Assembly: GCF_020360975.1 (NCBI RefSeq)
Contig: NW_025408672.1
Location: 2,728,001-2,792,000, forward strand
Direction: 5' to 3'
Length of the DNA: 64,000 bases
Source of the DNA: Hirsutella rhossiliensis
Lineage: Eukaryota > Ascomycota > Sordariomycetes > Hypocreales > Ophiocordycipitaceae
Shown: positions 1 through 15,400 of the stretch, piece after piece
How positions within the stretch are numbered: the stretch's first letter is position 1
Layout of the letters: each line of letters opens with the position of its first letter
Made by a program: the position numbers and the translations under genes
The notes under the pieces: generated by a model
What the model was told of the DNA's origin: nothing
The model's input: only the letters and a program-made list of their open reading frames with translations
The model's database searches: none

Positions 1-1599
1 AAATACTTAAATACTACTAATAGATAGGAACTAAAGTATAAACTCCTTAGTTAAACTATATACTATAACGATAAATATATAGTATACTTAAGCGATAAAA
101 ACAGTACTAAATAGTTCCTAAAGCTATTAAAGAAAACCCTTATAATAATATAACGAAGGGATCTTAAAATATAAAAATAAGTTAAATTTATAGAACTAAA
201 ATACCCTTATCTTAAAGGAGTCTCTTAAGACTAAATTAAAAAGAATAGTAAATAATTCTAAGAAGATATATAAAATAAAAATCAATAATAATAATAGGTA
301 ATCTATAAGTAATATAATAAAGAAGATATAAATATAGCCCTTATACTTATAAAACTTAGATAATAACCTAAAGAAGAATAATAAAGTATCGACGATATAA
401 GCTTTAAAAAATAAGAAATACCTAGAGAAATAGAAGATAAGAACGAACTTATACTACTACCCTTACTATTAAGGGAGAATACTACGATTAGAGAATACGC
501 TCTATACTTTAAAGAATTTAAAGAAATACTTAAAATTAAAACTTAATAAATACCTTAAATTCTTATAGAAAACTAATAAGCTATACTAATTCGATATTAA
601 CTAGTACTATATAAAGGAGACTACGCTATAGCTATCGCTATAGTCGATACCTTTATAGCTCTATAATAAGAATAGTAACTATAAAGAGAATTTAAAGATA
701 ATCTATAAATACTACTTACTTATAAGCACTATAAGTATATTTTATAGATATTATATATTTATCTAGATTATATAATATACTTTTAGATAAAAGCATAATA
801 TAATACCTTCTTAGTTAAGTTTAAGGGATAAGTACTTTCGAAACCCTACTTAAGTATAAAACTAAACTACTAGAAAATCGATTAACGCTACTTAAACGAC
901 TAAGTTATATTATTAGAACCTAATTATAGCACGCTACTTAAATACCGCGATAATTATAGTTTATTAATAAGATATCTTTCGGAGATATATAAAATCTATA
1001 AATACGCTAAAATAAAGGAATAGTATAGCGCTACTCGCTCTAAGATATTAAAACTATTAATCTTTTAAAGGATTATATAATAAGTTAAATATAACGAAGA
1101 AGATTATAACGAATATATATACCTAAACTATAGAGTTTATAAATATAAAAAAGTATAAGTATAGTATAAACGATATAATAGTATACTAAAAGATTATTAG
1201 TAAAATATATAAAGGCTATAAGCTATATTCGACTAAGAAAGAATTAATATAGAAATACTATATATAAAATAAAAAGATATAAAACGAAAACTTAACCTTT
1301 AATATAAAAATAAATAAAATTATAAAGTATAATATATAATTAACTACGAAGTAGTATAATATAAACGATATAGCGTTAAGAAATAAGAAATCTTTAATTA
1401 GCTATAAGAAATTAGTCTCTTAAGCCTTAATATAATACTATATAATAAAAATATAAAGAAATAATATTAATAATAAATCGAAGAAGAATACCTAAATAAA
1501 ATAAATAAGGACTAAGTAAAAAATAAGGTACGCTATCTATAAAAGGGCTATAAACTAGTATAATACGATAAGATCTAAGGACCTTATATATAGTAATAG

Positions 1600-4500
1600 T
1601 AAGCTATAGCGATTAAATAGTATTAGATATCTAAATTATAAGATATTATATATATATACTTTTAGACTATAGCGCGATAGGTAATTACGTTTTACCTAAA
1701 GTTATTAATCGTTACTAACTTATATAAAGATATAAGAAAGATCTATATAAACTTATAAATATTAAAGGAAAGGCCTTTAACTATAATAATAGAATTATTA
1801 ATATAGAGATTAATTACCTTAATATTAATATCTAGGGCTACGATAAATAAGTTAACTTCGATATTATAGATATTAAAGAATATAACCTTATATTAAGGCT
1901 TTTATAGCTATAGGAGAGCAACCTATTAATTAACTAGAAAACTAGCTAGCTATATTAAGATAAAGATATAAGTTTCTAGGACTAGTAGATTTAAGAGAAA
2001 GTAAAATTTTATAATAATTTAGCTACTAAATAGGATAAAAAGGATAACTATTTAAGTAAATTATTATAGGCTTTAGCGATATAAACGAAAATAGTAACTA
2101 AACTAGCGGATATAATAAAATTAACTAATAAGACCTACGTACTAACTAATACGGCTATATAACCTAGTATCTAATATAAATAGAATAAAGGATATAATAT
2201 AAAGATTTAAAGAGTTATTACTACTTTAAGGAAAGACCTTAAATAAATTAATAAAGAGCTTAAGTTAAGAGAAACTAGCTCTTAAAAGAAAGAATAAAGC
2301 CTATAAGATAGAATAAAGAATATCCCTTAAGAATACTAGAAATATAATAAACTCTTTAAGGAAGAACTTAAGATAAGGTTACTTAAATATAGCTAATAGG
2401 ACTATAAAATTTATCTTAAGGATAGAATAACGCCGACGTTTTATAAAATCTATAACCTAAACGAAAAGTAACTATAAACGCTACGCGACTACCTTAACGA
2501 GAATCTATAAAAGGGATATATATAAATATTAATATCTAAAGTAAGCTACCTAGTTATATTTATTTTAAAGAAAAACGGTAAGCTATAATTAGTTATTAAC
2601 TATAGACGCTTAAATAATATTATAATAAAGGACCGAATACTATTACTACTTATATTAAAACTATAAGACTAACTATATAGTAAAAAATAGTTTATAGCCC
2701 TTAATCTTAAAAACGCCTATAACTTAATATATATAAAAAAGGGATATAAATAGATAATAGCCTTTAAAATAAAATTTAGATTATTTAAATACCTAGTAAT
2801 ACTATTTAAACTTATAAATATACTAACTACCTTTTAATAGATAATTAATAATATCCTATAAGAATACTTAGATATCTTTATAGTAGTATACCTAGATAAT
2901 ATCTTAATCTTCTTAGATACCTTAGAAGAATATAAAGAATATATTTATAAGGTACTCCGCGTACTTTAAAATATAAAGTTACTAGTTAAACTAAAGAAAA
3001 GTAAGTTCTATATATAGGAAGTAGACTTCTTTAAATATACGATCTTACTAAAAGAGATATAAATATAATAAGATAAGATTAACTTAGTTAAAGAATAGCT
3101 AATACTAAAGAACGTTAAGGATATATAAAGTTTCCTAGGATTTATAAATTACTATTAATAATTTATTAAAGATTTTAGAAAGATTATAGTACTACTATAT
3201 AACTTAATAAAGAAGGAAAAAGAATTTATATAAGACGATAAAGCTAATAAAGCTTTCGATTATATTAAGACTATAATTATATAAGAACTAGTCTTAACTA
3301 CCTTTAATCTAAAATAATAAATCGAACTTAAAACTAATATATTAAACTTTACTTTAAGAGTATAAATCGGATAAAAAGATAATAAAGGAAGACTATAACT
3401 AATTATATTCTACTTAAAGAAGCTATATAGTATAGAGCTTAATTACCTTATCTATAATAAAGAATTCCTTATAATTATTTAAGCTTTTAAGGAATTTTAA
3501 TACTACCTTCTTAAAAGTAAATATAAAGTTAAGGTCTATATAGACTATAAGAATATCTTATATTTTATAACGATATAATAGTTAAATAGATAATAGATCT
3601 AATAGGCCGAATACTTATTAGAATTCGACTATAAAATAATCTATAAAAAAGGAATAGAAAACGGTCGAGCTAATACCCTTAGTCGATAAAGTAACTATAA
3701 TATAAAAGCACTTATAGTAAAAGGATAGCTCCTAGAAATTAATAAAAATAGGAACTACTAGTAATAATAGCTAAATATAATATTTAAAGTATAACCTAAC
3801 GACTTAATATACTAAAAGATCCTAAAATAAATAAAAGAATATAAAGTATTAAACGGATACGATATAAAATATTTAAAAGTTCTAATATATAAAAATAAAA
3901 TCTAGATACTATTAGTATTATAAGATAAAGTTATATAAGATATATATAAATATTTAATATATAGATACTAAGGAATCTAAAGAATAATAAAATAGATTAA
4001 ACGATAATATAACTTCCTATAGCTTAAAGAAGTAGTATAATAAGTTATTAAAGAATATAAACTTTACGTACGAAGTAAAGCTAAATAATATAAACTATAT
4101 AGAGAATTATAACTATTACTAGTACTAAAGAAACTATAGGATTTAATAGCTTTTAATTATATTATAAAGCTATTACTATTAAAAGAACCTATAACTAACG
4201 TTAAGTACGATAGTATATTTATTATTACTAATAGATTAACGAAGTATAATTACTTTTTACTATATAAAGAAGTAAGTAATATAAAAGAGCTAGTATATAT
4301 ATTCCTACGAATAATTATTAGTAATTATAGACTACTAAATAAGATTATCTTTAATAAAGGAAGCACGTTTATAGCTAAGTTTTAGTAAGCTCTTATAGTA
4401 TAATTAAGGACGAAATATAAGCTTAGTATAGCTTATTACCTATAAATAGATAAATAAATAAAACGACTTAACTAAACGCTTAAATAATATTTACGATACT

Positions 4501-5060
4501 ATATTAGCTATAAATAAAACGATTAAGTTAAATAGCTACTAATAGTATAACTAGCTTATAATAGCTTAGTTATAGAAATAACTAAGCTCTTACTAGTATA
4601 CGCTAATTATAGATATAACCTAGAAGTATTTAAGGTTACTTAATAAGGACTATAAGCGGAACGAGTAATACTATAAGTAGATTAGCTATAAAAATTATAT
4701 AAAGAAATATAATAAGAACTTTAATTCGTTAGAAAATAAATATCTACTTACTATAATCGGAAAAGATTATAGGGACTAATCTTTCGAGAGGGAGATATAG
4801 TCTACTTTATACGATAAAATATTAAAATAAAATAACTAAGTAATAAATTAAATTTTAAGAAACTTAGACCGTTTAAAGTTAAGAAAGTTATTTTAAAAGT
4901 TAATTATAAACTTTTGCTACTAATAATAATACGGATATACCTAATATTTTATATCTTATTATTAAAACTAGCGCTATAAAACGCTAAACTATAGGAAAAA
5001 ATCGAAGTCGATAACGATTAAGAATATAAAGTAAAATAAATACTAGATATAAGAAAATAA
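1600..5060 (+). mobile_element. Degenerate Ty3/Gypsy retrotransposon (pol region), RIP-inactivated
   Basis: Reading the plus strand through stop codons gives pol domains in Gypsy order. An aspartic-protease-like segment lies at about 1,660-1,940. A reverse transcriptase follows, with LVINYRRLNNIIIK near 2,590 and YLDNILIF near 2,888, where the catalytic YLDD has become YLDN by a G-to-A change as expected for RIP. An RNase H-like segment lies at about 3,290-3,700. An integrase core lies at about 3,900-4,650, with a recognisable IFIITNRLTKY near 4,210. A possible chromodomain-like tail follows at about 4,900-5,040. Protease-RT-RH-IN order distinguishes Gypsy from Copia. Boundaries are approximate because no LTRs could be paired by eye. 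It is dead: stops occur in every domain. Confidence 0.8.
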
Positions 5061-6339
5061 GGTTAGTAATAAAAATACCTTATTAAGTAGAAGGGATATA
5101 GACTAAAGGAAAATACCTAGGAACTACTTAAGCACTTAACCTACTATAGTTCTCTACTCCGATAGTTCTACTAAGCGAACCCTTACTCGGAAATATAGGG
5201 TTACTAAGAATAGCATCTTAGTCTAATATATCTAAAGCACTAAACGATTAAACCTCGCTAATAGTAATAGTTTCCTTATTTAATAAATAAACCGATTTAT
5301 CTCGAAAAGAACGTATTATACTATCTTTTTTATTAATAGCTTATATACCCTAATAAAATAACTTACTACCTTAGTCTTTTAGGAAACGCTTCTATTTCCT
5401 AATCTAAGCTAGGCGAGCTATCGCTTCCTTTAACGCTTCTTTTACTTTCCGTTCGTTTAAATTAATCTTTTACTATTAATTTATAATATAATAAATTAAA
5501 AGGAATATTAGCGAAAAAGAATAATAAGGAAAGGGATAAAATAAATAGGCGGACGCTATATTATACCTATTATAAGAACGGCCTATAGAGGTATATTTAG
5601 AATACCGATTAAAACGCTCGCCGACCTTATAAGTTAGGCCTAACTAAAAATAATAGGAGTAAGGTATAATTTTAATACTATAGATCTCGGTCTAGGATAC
5701 TAGCTTTAATCGTTAATACGATTTATTAGAATTATAAGAACGGGATTTTTAAATATAACTAGATATACTATTAGTAGTATATCTTAAAAGGATAAAGGAA
5801 TAAGGAATAATATACTTACGTACGACGCGATAAAGGTATATTTATATACGGCGGCTAAGGTAGTAGGTCTTAAGGGTAAGACTAAAAGGAGGGGAGGCAT
5901 CCTATTATAACTATAGTCTAGTAAACCGCGGGGACTAGTATATATTACGAGGATATATAACGTAGGGAGTAAGGAATATTAAACGGACCGACGGGCTAAT
6001 TAAGTTTAAAGCGACGGGTTACTTTAGCGCTTTAACGCTCTATAGCTAGGATCGTAGGATCGCTCTAGCGCCCTAGCGCTCCTAGGCGACGGGATTACCT
6101 AGTGCTCTCGGCGATCTAAGGAAACTCTTAAGATATATAAAAAAGGAATAAAATACTCCTTTAAATAGATAGCTCGATAGCTTTTAATATAATTATTACG
6201 ATCTCTATTACGATCTTATCTTTAATTCTAATTACTTAATTACTTAGTTATAGTCTATAGTCTACGACCTCTAACTTATTACTAATATAATATACTTATT
6301 ATTACTTAGACTACGCCCTATTATATCTACTAATATAAA

Positions 6340-8950
6340 CCCTTCGATAGGTTTATCTCTTAGGAATAATACTAGTCGTTATAATATAAAGGCGAACTTA
6401 TTAAGGAAGTCCTAAAGTATATTATTAATATAATACTAGAAGGTAGCGGGCGCTCCTAAGAGGCTAAAGGGCGTTATAAGCTACTTAAATAAGCTATAGT
6501 ATATATAGAACGCTGTCTTTTACTTATTACCCTTTAAGATCTATACCTTATAAAACGCCTATTTTATATCTAGCTTTATAAACTACTTTACCTTTAAAAG
6601 GTTACGGAGCGTATCTAAGATTAAGGGTAAGGGGTAGCGGTCTAGCCTTATAATTACGTTTAGAGCCCTATAGTCGTAATAGAACTATATCCCGCCCCTT
6701 AGTTTATATATAAATAAGACCGGCGCTCTTACTTTAGAGCTACTTACTTAAATAAAACCCTTATTTAAGAGGTCCCTTAGCGTCTTCTTTAGTACTAATA
6801 GCTCCGCGTATAATATACTATATAGCGGTCTAAATAGTATAGGCAGTTCCTACCCCTTCTTATTAGTATAAAGTACGATCCTATAGTCTACCCTTAGCTT
6901 ATATAGGTTAAGCTTATCCGCTTCCTAGGCCTTAAATAGCGGTAGGAGGTTATAAAAGCGCTTTAGTATCTATTACTATAGCTTAAAGGTCGACTTCGGC
7001 TTCTTTATCTAAAGGGCCTTATCGATATCCGCTAGGCTAACTACGTAGACCGCTATATTAGCTACTACCTAGCCTTGCCCCTACTTTACCTATCGCACGG
7101 TTCCTATAAAGATAAAGGTAAGGACTTCTTATACTAAGTATAAAGCTTATACGCCTAGTCCTATATTTATAAAACTATTATTATAGCGGACCTACTATTA
7201 TATAAGCTTAAACTATAGCTTCCTTTAGTATAAAACTAAGTATAACTCTATATATAATAACTAGGGTTTCCTAAGGATTAAGGGAAACTTTAGTTAAGGG
7301 ATTATATAAGCTACGATAAGCTTATAGTAACCGTCGACCTCTATAGCTAGCTATATAATACCCTTAATTACTATACCCTCTATTGCGCTTAAGGCGCCCT
7401 TTACTTACCTTAGGGCGATCTTTTCTACTAGTACTTATAACTCTCGTGTAAGCGCCTCGTTAACTACGGTATAGTACTAGTAGCCCTTATCTATAAGGGC
7501 AGTAATAGGTAAGGAGTTATTAATTATAACCTATATTAAAGTAGGCTCCTCTTTTATATAGGCAGATAATTCTTCCTTCTCCTTTACTAGTACTAGTAAT
7601 TAGGGCTTTAAAGCCTATCTTTACTCCGGAGCTACTCTTTTTCCTCTAAGCCTAGGGGGGCGGAGTCCTCCTTATTATCTAAGGTAAAGAGCGGTTATAT
7701 CTTTACTACTTAAACCGCTATAGGCCGCTTAGCTAAAAGGAAGGGGCATTTTAATATAAAGTATATAGATACTCTATAATATAGGTAGCGGCTATTAGCC
7801 TTCCTCTTCTTAATTTCCTTATTTATTACTTACTTCGCCCGCTACTTAGAGTATAAGGCGGTATAGGGGGTAGTCGACGGCGTCTTCTTACCGCGTCTAG
7901 CCCGGTCTATATAGGTAGCCGATATTAAGGTATCCCTATCTATATCGATAGCTAGTTATTTATCTTACGGAGGGGCGGTAATCCCGTCGCCGCTATACGG
8001 CGTGCGCTTACGGAGCTTCTAGAAACGCGGCGTCTACTTATAGCCCTAAGCTACCTTTATTAACTAGCTTATATACTCGCCGTAGTTAGTAGGTATAATT
8101 ATAGGGATAAGTAGCTCTTATAAGGCCGGCGTAATCGAATTCTATAGCTATATAAGCTTCGCGCTATCTTCTTATACTATAGTCCCCGCTACCTATAAGA
8201 GCGTCTCTTTAAAATCGGGAAGGAATTCGCTAAAGGTTTATCTATCTCTTTACTTAAGGGTCTATAGCCTATCTTATACCTTCTCCCGCTCCTATACGTT
8301 ACCGAACGTATATATAAGGTATTAAAAGAAGTCTTATAAGTCGCGTCTACCCTTAAGGCCGCCCTTATCCTAGAATCCGGAGATCCGCTATATTTAAGGC
8401 TCTAGTAGCGTATAGAGGAGCGAATACTACGCTATATCGCGATAGCTATTTAGGCCCTATTTCTCGTCGGTTATAAACTTTATTTATAGCCGGCTAAAGA
8501 AGAAGTAAAAAGACTCTAGCTTACTATCTTAAGTCGGCTAAGGGAGCGGCTTCCTCGTTAGTAGTATCGCCGCCGTAACAAGCGTTATAGAGGCCATAGG
8601 GGTTAAAGCCGGTCTTATAGACAGCTCCCTTAGTATAGCGAGAACCTCGTCCTTCTTACTAGCTATCGCGCTTCTAATCGCTTCTAGGATAGCTACGATA
8701 CTTCCTATCTATCTAAGGAGGGGCGGAGTGCTTCCTTAAAAGGGAGGCGCTCTCTCTAGAGAGATATCTATTAGATCTATTAATTAATAGCTTATACTAT
8801 TACGGAGTAGGTAGAGGTATATATATAGGTGCCGTCCGTAGGATAATATTAATAAGCTATATAGAGCTCTCCTATACGCGGCTAGCCCGTATATATACGT
8901 ATAGGATCCGGCCTTCTATATATAACTATATAGCTTAGGCCGTAGCCTAA
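6340..8950 (-). mobile_element. Degenerate, truncated Gypsy-type element on the minus strand
   Basis: The minus strand carries a reverse-transcriptase fossil: KKTLRDLLNKGFI near 6,750-6,780 and YDYRALNVIIRLDRYPL near 6,616-6,665, the second a standard Gypsy RT landmark. RT similarity breaks off near 6,345, shortly after the stretch corresponding to the thumb side of the palm, so RNase H and integrase are missing on that side. Upstream (higher coordinates, to about 8.95 kb) should be protease and gag, but I could not place individual domains. The segment is noticeably GC-richer than the other fossils yet equally poor in CpA/TpG, so it also passed through RIP. Confidence 0.72.
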
Positions 8951-9449
8951 GCCTATAACCTATAATAGTTAAAGACTCTTATATATAATAACTATTAACG
9001 TTATAGAGCATAGACTAATATATACTTATATAGGCGTATACGCGAGATATATAACCGAAACTACCTCTCTTCCTAACTAAATATATATAGTATAGTAAAA
9101 GTAATATATATTAAAGATATAGCTAAGACGTCTATATAAGAGGGGAGATAATTATAAGAGCGCTACTAAGAAGTATAGGCTAATAAAGTACTTAGTACTA
9201 ATATATTAGTAGGGTATTAGTAGGGAATCGTACTTACCCCGCTTATATATTATAGACCTCTCGCTACTCCGACTAAAGAGGAAAAATCCTTCTTCCTATA
9301 AGCTTTAGTCTTACGATAAGGAGAATATAATATATATAGCGTAGTACCTTTAGCTATCTTAACTACCTAACTAATTATACTATAATATATATTCCCTTAT
9401 AATTATACTTAACGTTCGCTTAGTTATTACTTTATAGTAAAGTAATAAA

Positions 9450-12000
9450 GGTTAAGATAATCTATTAAAATAGTAAAGGACTTTATACTCCTTAGTTTAG
9501 TATCTTAATACTTTAAGTAGTAAATAATCGCTTATAGCTCTTTATTATAAATTAGGTAATTATATTCTACTAGTATATCCCTTTTTAAGAAGAAGGTAAT
9601 AGGCTATATAATACTATTATCGCCCTTTTATAAGAGCGCCCTTTCTATAATATAACTAGATAAATCTATCTTTATAATTATCTTTCTATTTAGATCTTAT
9701 TACGCGAGAATTAAAGCGCTAGTTAAGAGTAACTTTATCTCTTTAAACGCTGCCTTATACTCCTTAGATTATATAAAGACTATATCCTCTTTTATTAGCG
9801 CCGTTAAGGGTATAGCGATATTAAAAAATCTAAGGATAAACTACTAATAATAGTTTATAAACCCTAGAAAACTTCTAACGCCTTTAATAAAATAGGGCCG
9901 TTACTACTATTAAATTACTTATACCTTTTCTAGGTCTATATAAATACCTTTTCTAGCTTCGACGATAAAGCTTAGGTACTTAATACTCTTTACCTTAAAG
10001 TTATACTTATTAATATTAATCTATAAGCCTATATCTTATAGTTAAGTAAGGACCTACTTAACTTTATTATAATAGTTTATAAGTAACCTACTTAAGTAAA
10101 TTAAGATATTATTAATATAAGTAAAATAGAACTTATTAAGGAAATCGTATAATATATAGTTAATATAACGCTAAAATATTATAAGAGTACTTATTAATTT
10201 AAACGGTATAATAAGTTATTTATATAGTCTATAATATATTTTAAATACTATTTTCTACTTATCTCCCTCCTTAATATAAATCTTATAAAATACTATAATA
10301 ATATTAAGCTTAGTTAACTACTTTACTTTAAATAGCGATTATAGAGTTTCTTTAATTAACGGTAATAAATATCTATCTTTTTTCGTAATTATATTTAAGC
10401 CTTAATAGTTAACGTAAAACTATAGGCTACTATTAAGCTTCTATATAAATAAAACTAGTATTAATACTAAAGAACTACTTACTTAAATAAAACCCTTATT
10501 AAGTAGCTTAGTAAGAGTCTTTTATAGAATAATAAGCTCTTCTTATAATATACTATATAATAGTCCTTATAGCGGTTCTTTCTCTTTATTATTAAGACCT
10601 TTCTTTAACTATATCTTATAATTATACCCTAGAAAATATAGTAGGAGTTAGTCTACTTAGTTATAGTTAAAGATAAATAAGTACTTATAATAGTAATAAA
10701 GTAGCTTTTCTCTTAGGTCTAACTTCTTCTTTAAAGCTAATACCTTTTCGATATCTATTAAGCTTATAGAAAAGATCTATACTCTATTATCTTAATACTT
10801 AAATTTTCTTACTTAGCGAGTTATTCCGGCGAATATAAACGCCGCTTATCCTTATATATTATATAGTTTCTCTTTCTTTAAGTCTTAGCCTTTTACCTAA
10901 TAGTTATATATTTTAATATATAAAAGGTTCTAGGATAATTATAAAGTAATATTCTCTTAGTTTAACTACTTCTTCCTTAGAATTATAAGATCGGTTTAGT
11001 CTTATATAATATAAAAGAAGGCTTATTTCTTTTAGTAGCTATTAATATTAAAGTTAAAGTAATTTATAGTATAAATAGCTATAAGTAAGAATATATTAAC
11101 CTATTTTAATACTTAAGGTATAATTAGGATATATAGTAAGTAAAGCTTATAGATAAGACCTTTACTAATAGTTTTATAATATAGGTAACTATAGTTAGTA
11201 AAAGCTATAATAAAATACTTTCGATTAATACCGAAATTTATATAAAGGCCTTTATAGTCTATCTTATCCTTTTAAGTTACTTACTCCGCTTTAGCTTTTA
11301 TATACTCTTAATAGCGATTTTTATTAAGAGCTACTTATTTTCTAAATACTTATTAAAAGCCTTATTATAAGAACTCTTAATAAGCTCTTAGTACTTTACT
11401 TTTAAGCTCTTTATCTTTTCCTTAATATAAATATTCTTCTATCGCTACTATTACTTATTCTTTAAGTAGTAAGCTATAATATAGCTAAGTTTCTTATACC
11501 TATAATATATATATTCTTTTAATAGGACGAAATAGTTTCTCTCCTAAGGTTTTCCTATATCTATTAACTAACTTACTTTTATTAGCTCTTAATCTATTTA
11601 ATCCTTATAAATAGATAAAGGTAGTATAACTATAACTAGTATAGAGACTAGTAACTAGAGTTTTTATCCTTAAGGGCAATCTTTACTAAGTAACTTAACG
11701 TTTAAGTTCTTATTATTTATATACTAGTTATAGAATTATAGATCCTTAAAGATAGCTTTAAGATTTTATAAGGTATTAATAAATATAAAATACTCTCTTA
11801 ATAGGCTTAGCTAACCTATAAGATAGGTATAGAGTTCTTAGTTAATAATACGCTTTAGCGTATTAATTTATATAGAGTCTACTTAAGTAGCTTCTCTTAT
11901 TATAAAGCATAGCTTAATTTTATAGTTCTTAGAGATATCCCTTAGTAAGAGGGACTAAGGAAGCTAAAAACACTTAGTATAGAAGAAGGAAGAAGGAGCT
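9450..12000 (-). mobile_element. Degenerate Gypsy-type element (RT and RNase H) on the minus strand
   Basis: Minus-strand translation through stops shows a second RT fossil: GLNIITKKDRYLLPLIK near 10,360-10,420 and YINNILIYLS near 10,100-10,130, where the YxDD box has again become YxNN. RNase H follows at about 9,500-9,720 with NYLIYNKELLAIIYYLKY, a strongly diagnostic Gypsy RNase H block. No integrase could be read below 9,450, so the element appears truncated on its 3' side. Gag/protease presumably lie at 11-12 kb but were not resolved. It differs in sequence from the fossil at 6.3-8.9 kb, so the two are separate families or old copies. Confidence 0.75.
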
Positions 12001-12449
12001 AAAAAGAGGTATAGAAAGGAGGGTAGGGGTATAAGGGGAAGTAAAAGTAGCGATAGCTTCTTATAGAGGTAGTAAGAGATAAGATAGATATACCGGTAAC
12101 GGCTAGAAAAGAAGGGAAAAACTAGTAAAAAGCTTAGTAGTTAAAAGGATATTAATAGCTTCTTTAAGTAAGATCTTCTTTATTAATAAAGATACTAAAT
12201 AGGTTTAAAAAGGGGCGTTAGATAAAGGAAAGAAGGATAATTAAGGTAATATAATAATTACTCCCTTACTATAATTACTGCCCTTATAAGAATTAAATAT
12301 CTCTACCCTACCTATCTAACCTATTACTTTTACTTTTACTTTTATAAATTTTATATATACTTCTTATATCTCTCTTTATAAGAGTTATAAGCTTAAGAGG
12401 AATAGAATTCCTATATATTCCTTCTAGCTACTATAAAAAGCACCTTTCT

Positions 12450-15400
12450 TATATCCTTTATAGCTTCCTTTTACCCCTCTTACTAGAAAAGCCGATTTTT
12501 AACCGACTTTTCTATCCTTCCCCTATAATAATATCGAAAAACGACTCCTCTACTATCCCTATAGTCTATAAGACGATTCTTATAAAGCCCTAAGATTAAG
12601 ATAAGTAGGTAAAGGAGCTATAGGCTTATATAGATAGAACTATTTATAATTTAGTCTTCTTTAATAAGTAGGTCCCTCTTAAGCCCCCTCTTTATCCTAA
12701 GGTAATAGAATTTATAAAGGAGCTTCCTCTTCTAAGCTAACCTCTATATAGTAAAGAGCTTTTTCTACTACCTTAAGTAACTATAAGAGTTATTATAAGG
12801 AATACCTTTATAAGATAAAGCTACTAACTACTACTTATATAGTAATAATAGAATCCGTTAGTACTATAAAGCTAATCTCTCTTTAAAAGAAAAAGACTCT
12901 TAAGTAATAGCTTTTAAAGCTTAAGACCTTAATAGCTCCCTTAAAGGGCTTATAACTAACCTTATTAGGAAGACTTATATAGTATACCTAGGAGCCTTTT
13001 TTACTAGGAACCTACTAGCTTCTTCGTAGCTAGCTAAGTAAGAAGAAATCCTTAAAGAAGCTAACTAATACTTCTTAATAAAAGCTCTTTCTAGCTAGTA
13101 GCTATAGGATATATCTCTACTAATAAAGCTTATTAGTAACGGTTACTTAACTATCTTTCGAAAAGCTAGCCGGGAACTAAATAAAGAGGCTACTAAAGTA
13201 TAATAGTAAGTAGTTTTATTCCTTTATAGCTAGCACTCGACCTAGACGGTTCGACCTACTACCCCTATAGCTACTATAGCCCTTATTACTACGGCCCCTA
13301 CTACTGCTACTACGGCTATTACTCCTCTAGCTCTTCCTCCCTCGAGAGCCTTAACCCTATTTTTAATAGCTGCCCTAGTCCTAGCCCTAGCTCCGCCTCT
13401 TACTCCGGGCCCGGCCCTGGTCCTATTAGTTAGACCGGCCTAACTAGTCCTTTAATAGACCTTTTAGTCTATTAGTTAAAAAATTAAGGAACTAGTTAAA
13501 ATCGAACTTCGTTAAAATTAGTAATAAGGGGTAAAAAGGGGGAGCTTTTAAGTAGACCTTTTAGATTAGGATAAGGATTCCTTAAAGAAATAAAAGACTA
13601 GACGATAAAATAGCTGCTTAGCTTATAAATCCCTAGGCTATTAGTTATTATAATACTAGTAGGTCTTTAAGGAAAACCGACCTAAAGAGGTTAACCCTTT
13701 AAAAAGGCTATAAGAAATAGTATAATAGTCTCTTAAAGAGGACCCCTTATTATAGAAGAAGATAGATAAGATTTAGGTTACTAAGAAATAGTAACTAATA
13801 ACGCCGCTGCCTTTATTTAAGCCGTAAATTTAAGGAAATATCGTTAGTATAGTAAATTTAATATTCGTCTTTCCTATAGATTAGTAAGACTACTTATTAG
13901 GACCCTCTAACTATCCCCTATAAAAATTAGCTATCCTTAATTTTAGTACTTCCCTTAATATCTATAATATACTTTTATAATTTTAGTTCTTTAAGAAGGT
14001 ATAGAGGGAATATCTTATTACTAAGGAATTAACTATATAGATAGAGGGATATAGAAGGGTAAATTTTACAATAAAATTACTTAATAGGTCTATATAAATT
14101 CTTTAATAAAAAAGGGTAGCTTTTTACCCTTAATTTTTAACGAGCTTAATTTCCTTCTACCTACTTTAAAAAGAAGGAATCGTCTAGGATATAACGTCTA
14201 AGCCTATAAAGCTAGTTAAAAGAATTAAACTATTAGACTTATTAAGGAGAAATTCGGTTAATTTATTCTTAAATTCTAACCTATCCTTAAAAAGGAATCT
14301 CTAGAGAAGTTAGCTTTCCCTACTAAAAGAAATAGGTCTACTATAAAGGACCCTCTTTTAGTAGCCTAAGGAGACGGTCTTCTTTAGTATATATAACTTA
14401 GTTACCTAGGCCCCCTAGCTTTATATAAGCTAGGCTAATAATAAGGCGTTTAAATAAAGGGCCTAAAGACCGTTAAATATAAATACTATAGCTAAGGAAA
14501 GACTAAGAGACGAATTTCTAGACGAACCCCTTTATAGCCGGACTAGCTATATAAGGAAATTTAGGTCGACTAAACTAATATCTCTAGGGATTAAGAAAGC
14601 TTCGTTAGGGTAATATTTTTTATAGACGCCTTTTTAAGGATAGTTTTCCCTTATTTTTTATAGACCTACCTAAGTAAGTATAACTAGTCTACCTTCTAAG
14701 ACTTCGTTAACTAAATAAAATCCTACTTTAGCTACGAGGTAAAGAAGATACGGTTTAATAGAGAGCTATTTATAAAGTATATCTTAAATTAGCTTCGAAA
14801 AAAGAGTATTTTACCCCTCTTATTAATACTAAATACCTAGGCCTAGAACGGAGGGGTAGAAAGATTAGGGGGTACTATAATAAAAAGGGCCTATATAATA
14901 AGACTTACTATAAAGCTTCCTTATAACCTTTAAAGGGAAGTCGTTAAGACTGCCTATTACCTATAGAACTAGACCCTTAGAGGGACTACCTAAGGAATAA
15001 ACTAGAAATCCCCTCTTAAGCTCTTTATAAAAAAGAGGGCCTTACTAAGCTACCTTTATACCTATAGCGATAAGGTATACGCTATAACTACCGATATATA
15101 GCTAAAAAGGAAGAAGAAAAGAAAGCTTAATCCTAGAGCCTTTATTAGTTACCTTATTAGCTATAATTCTATAAATATCTTTTAGATTTAGATTCCTCTT
15201 TTATAAAAGGTTATTTCGACTAAGGATATAATTTTCGACGAATCTAGCTTCTTTAATAAAAAGAAGTATTAATAGCCCCTCTTACTCTTATAACGTTAGC
15301 TAATTTAGAAGATTTAAATTCCCCCTTCCTAATAGTCTTAAAAAGAGGTCCTAGATAAGGAAACGGAAGAAGATATCGACGTCGAAGTAGTTAAGGATAA

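Noticed and set aside
5180..5220. TAGGGTTA-like sequence considered as a telomere remnant
   Set aside because: Only a single partial unit; no TTAGGG array is present anywhere in the window.
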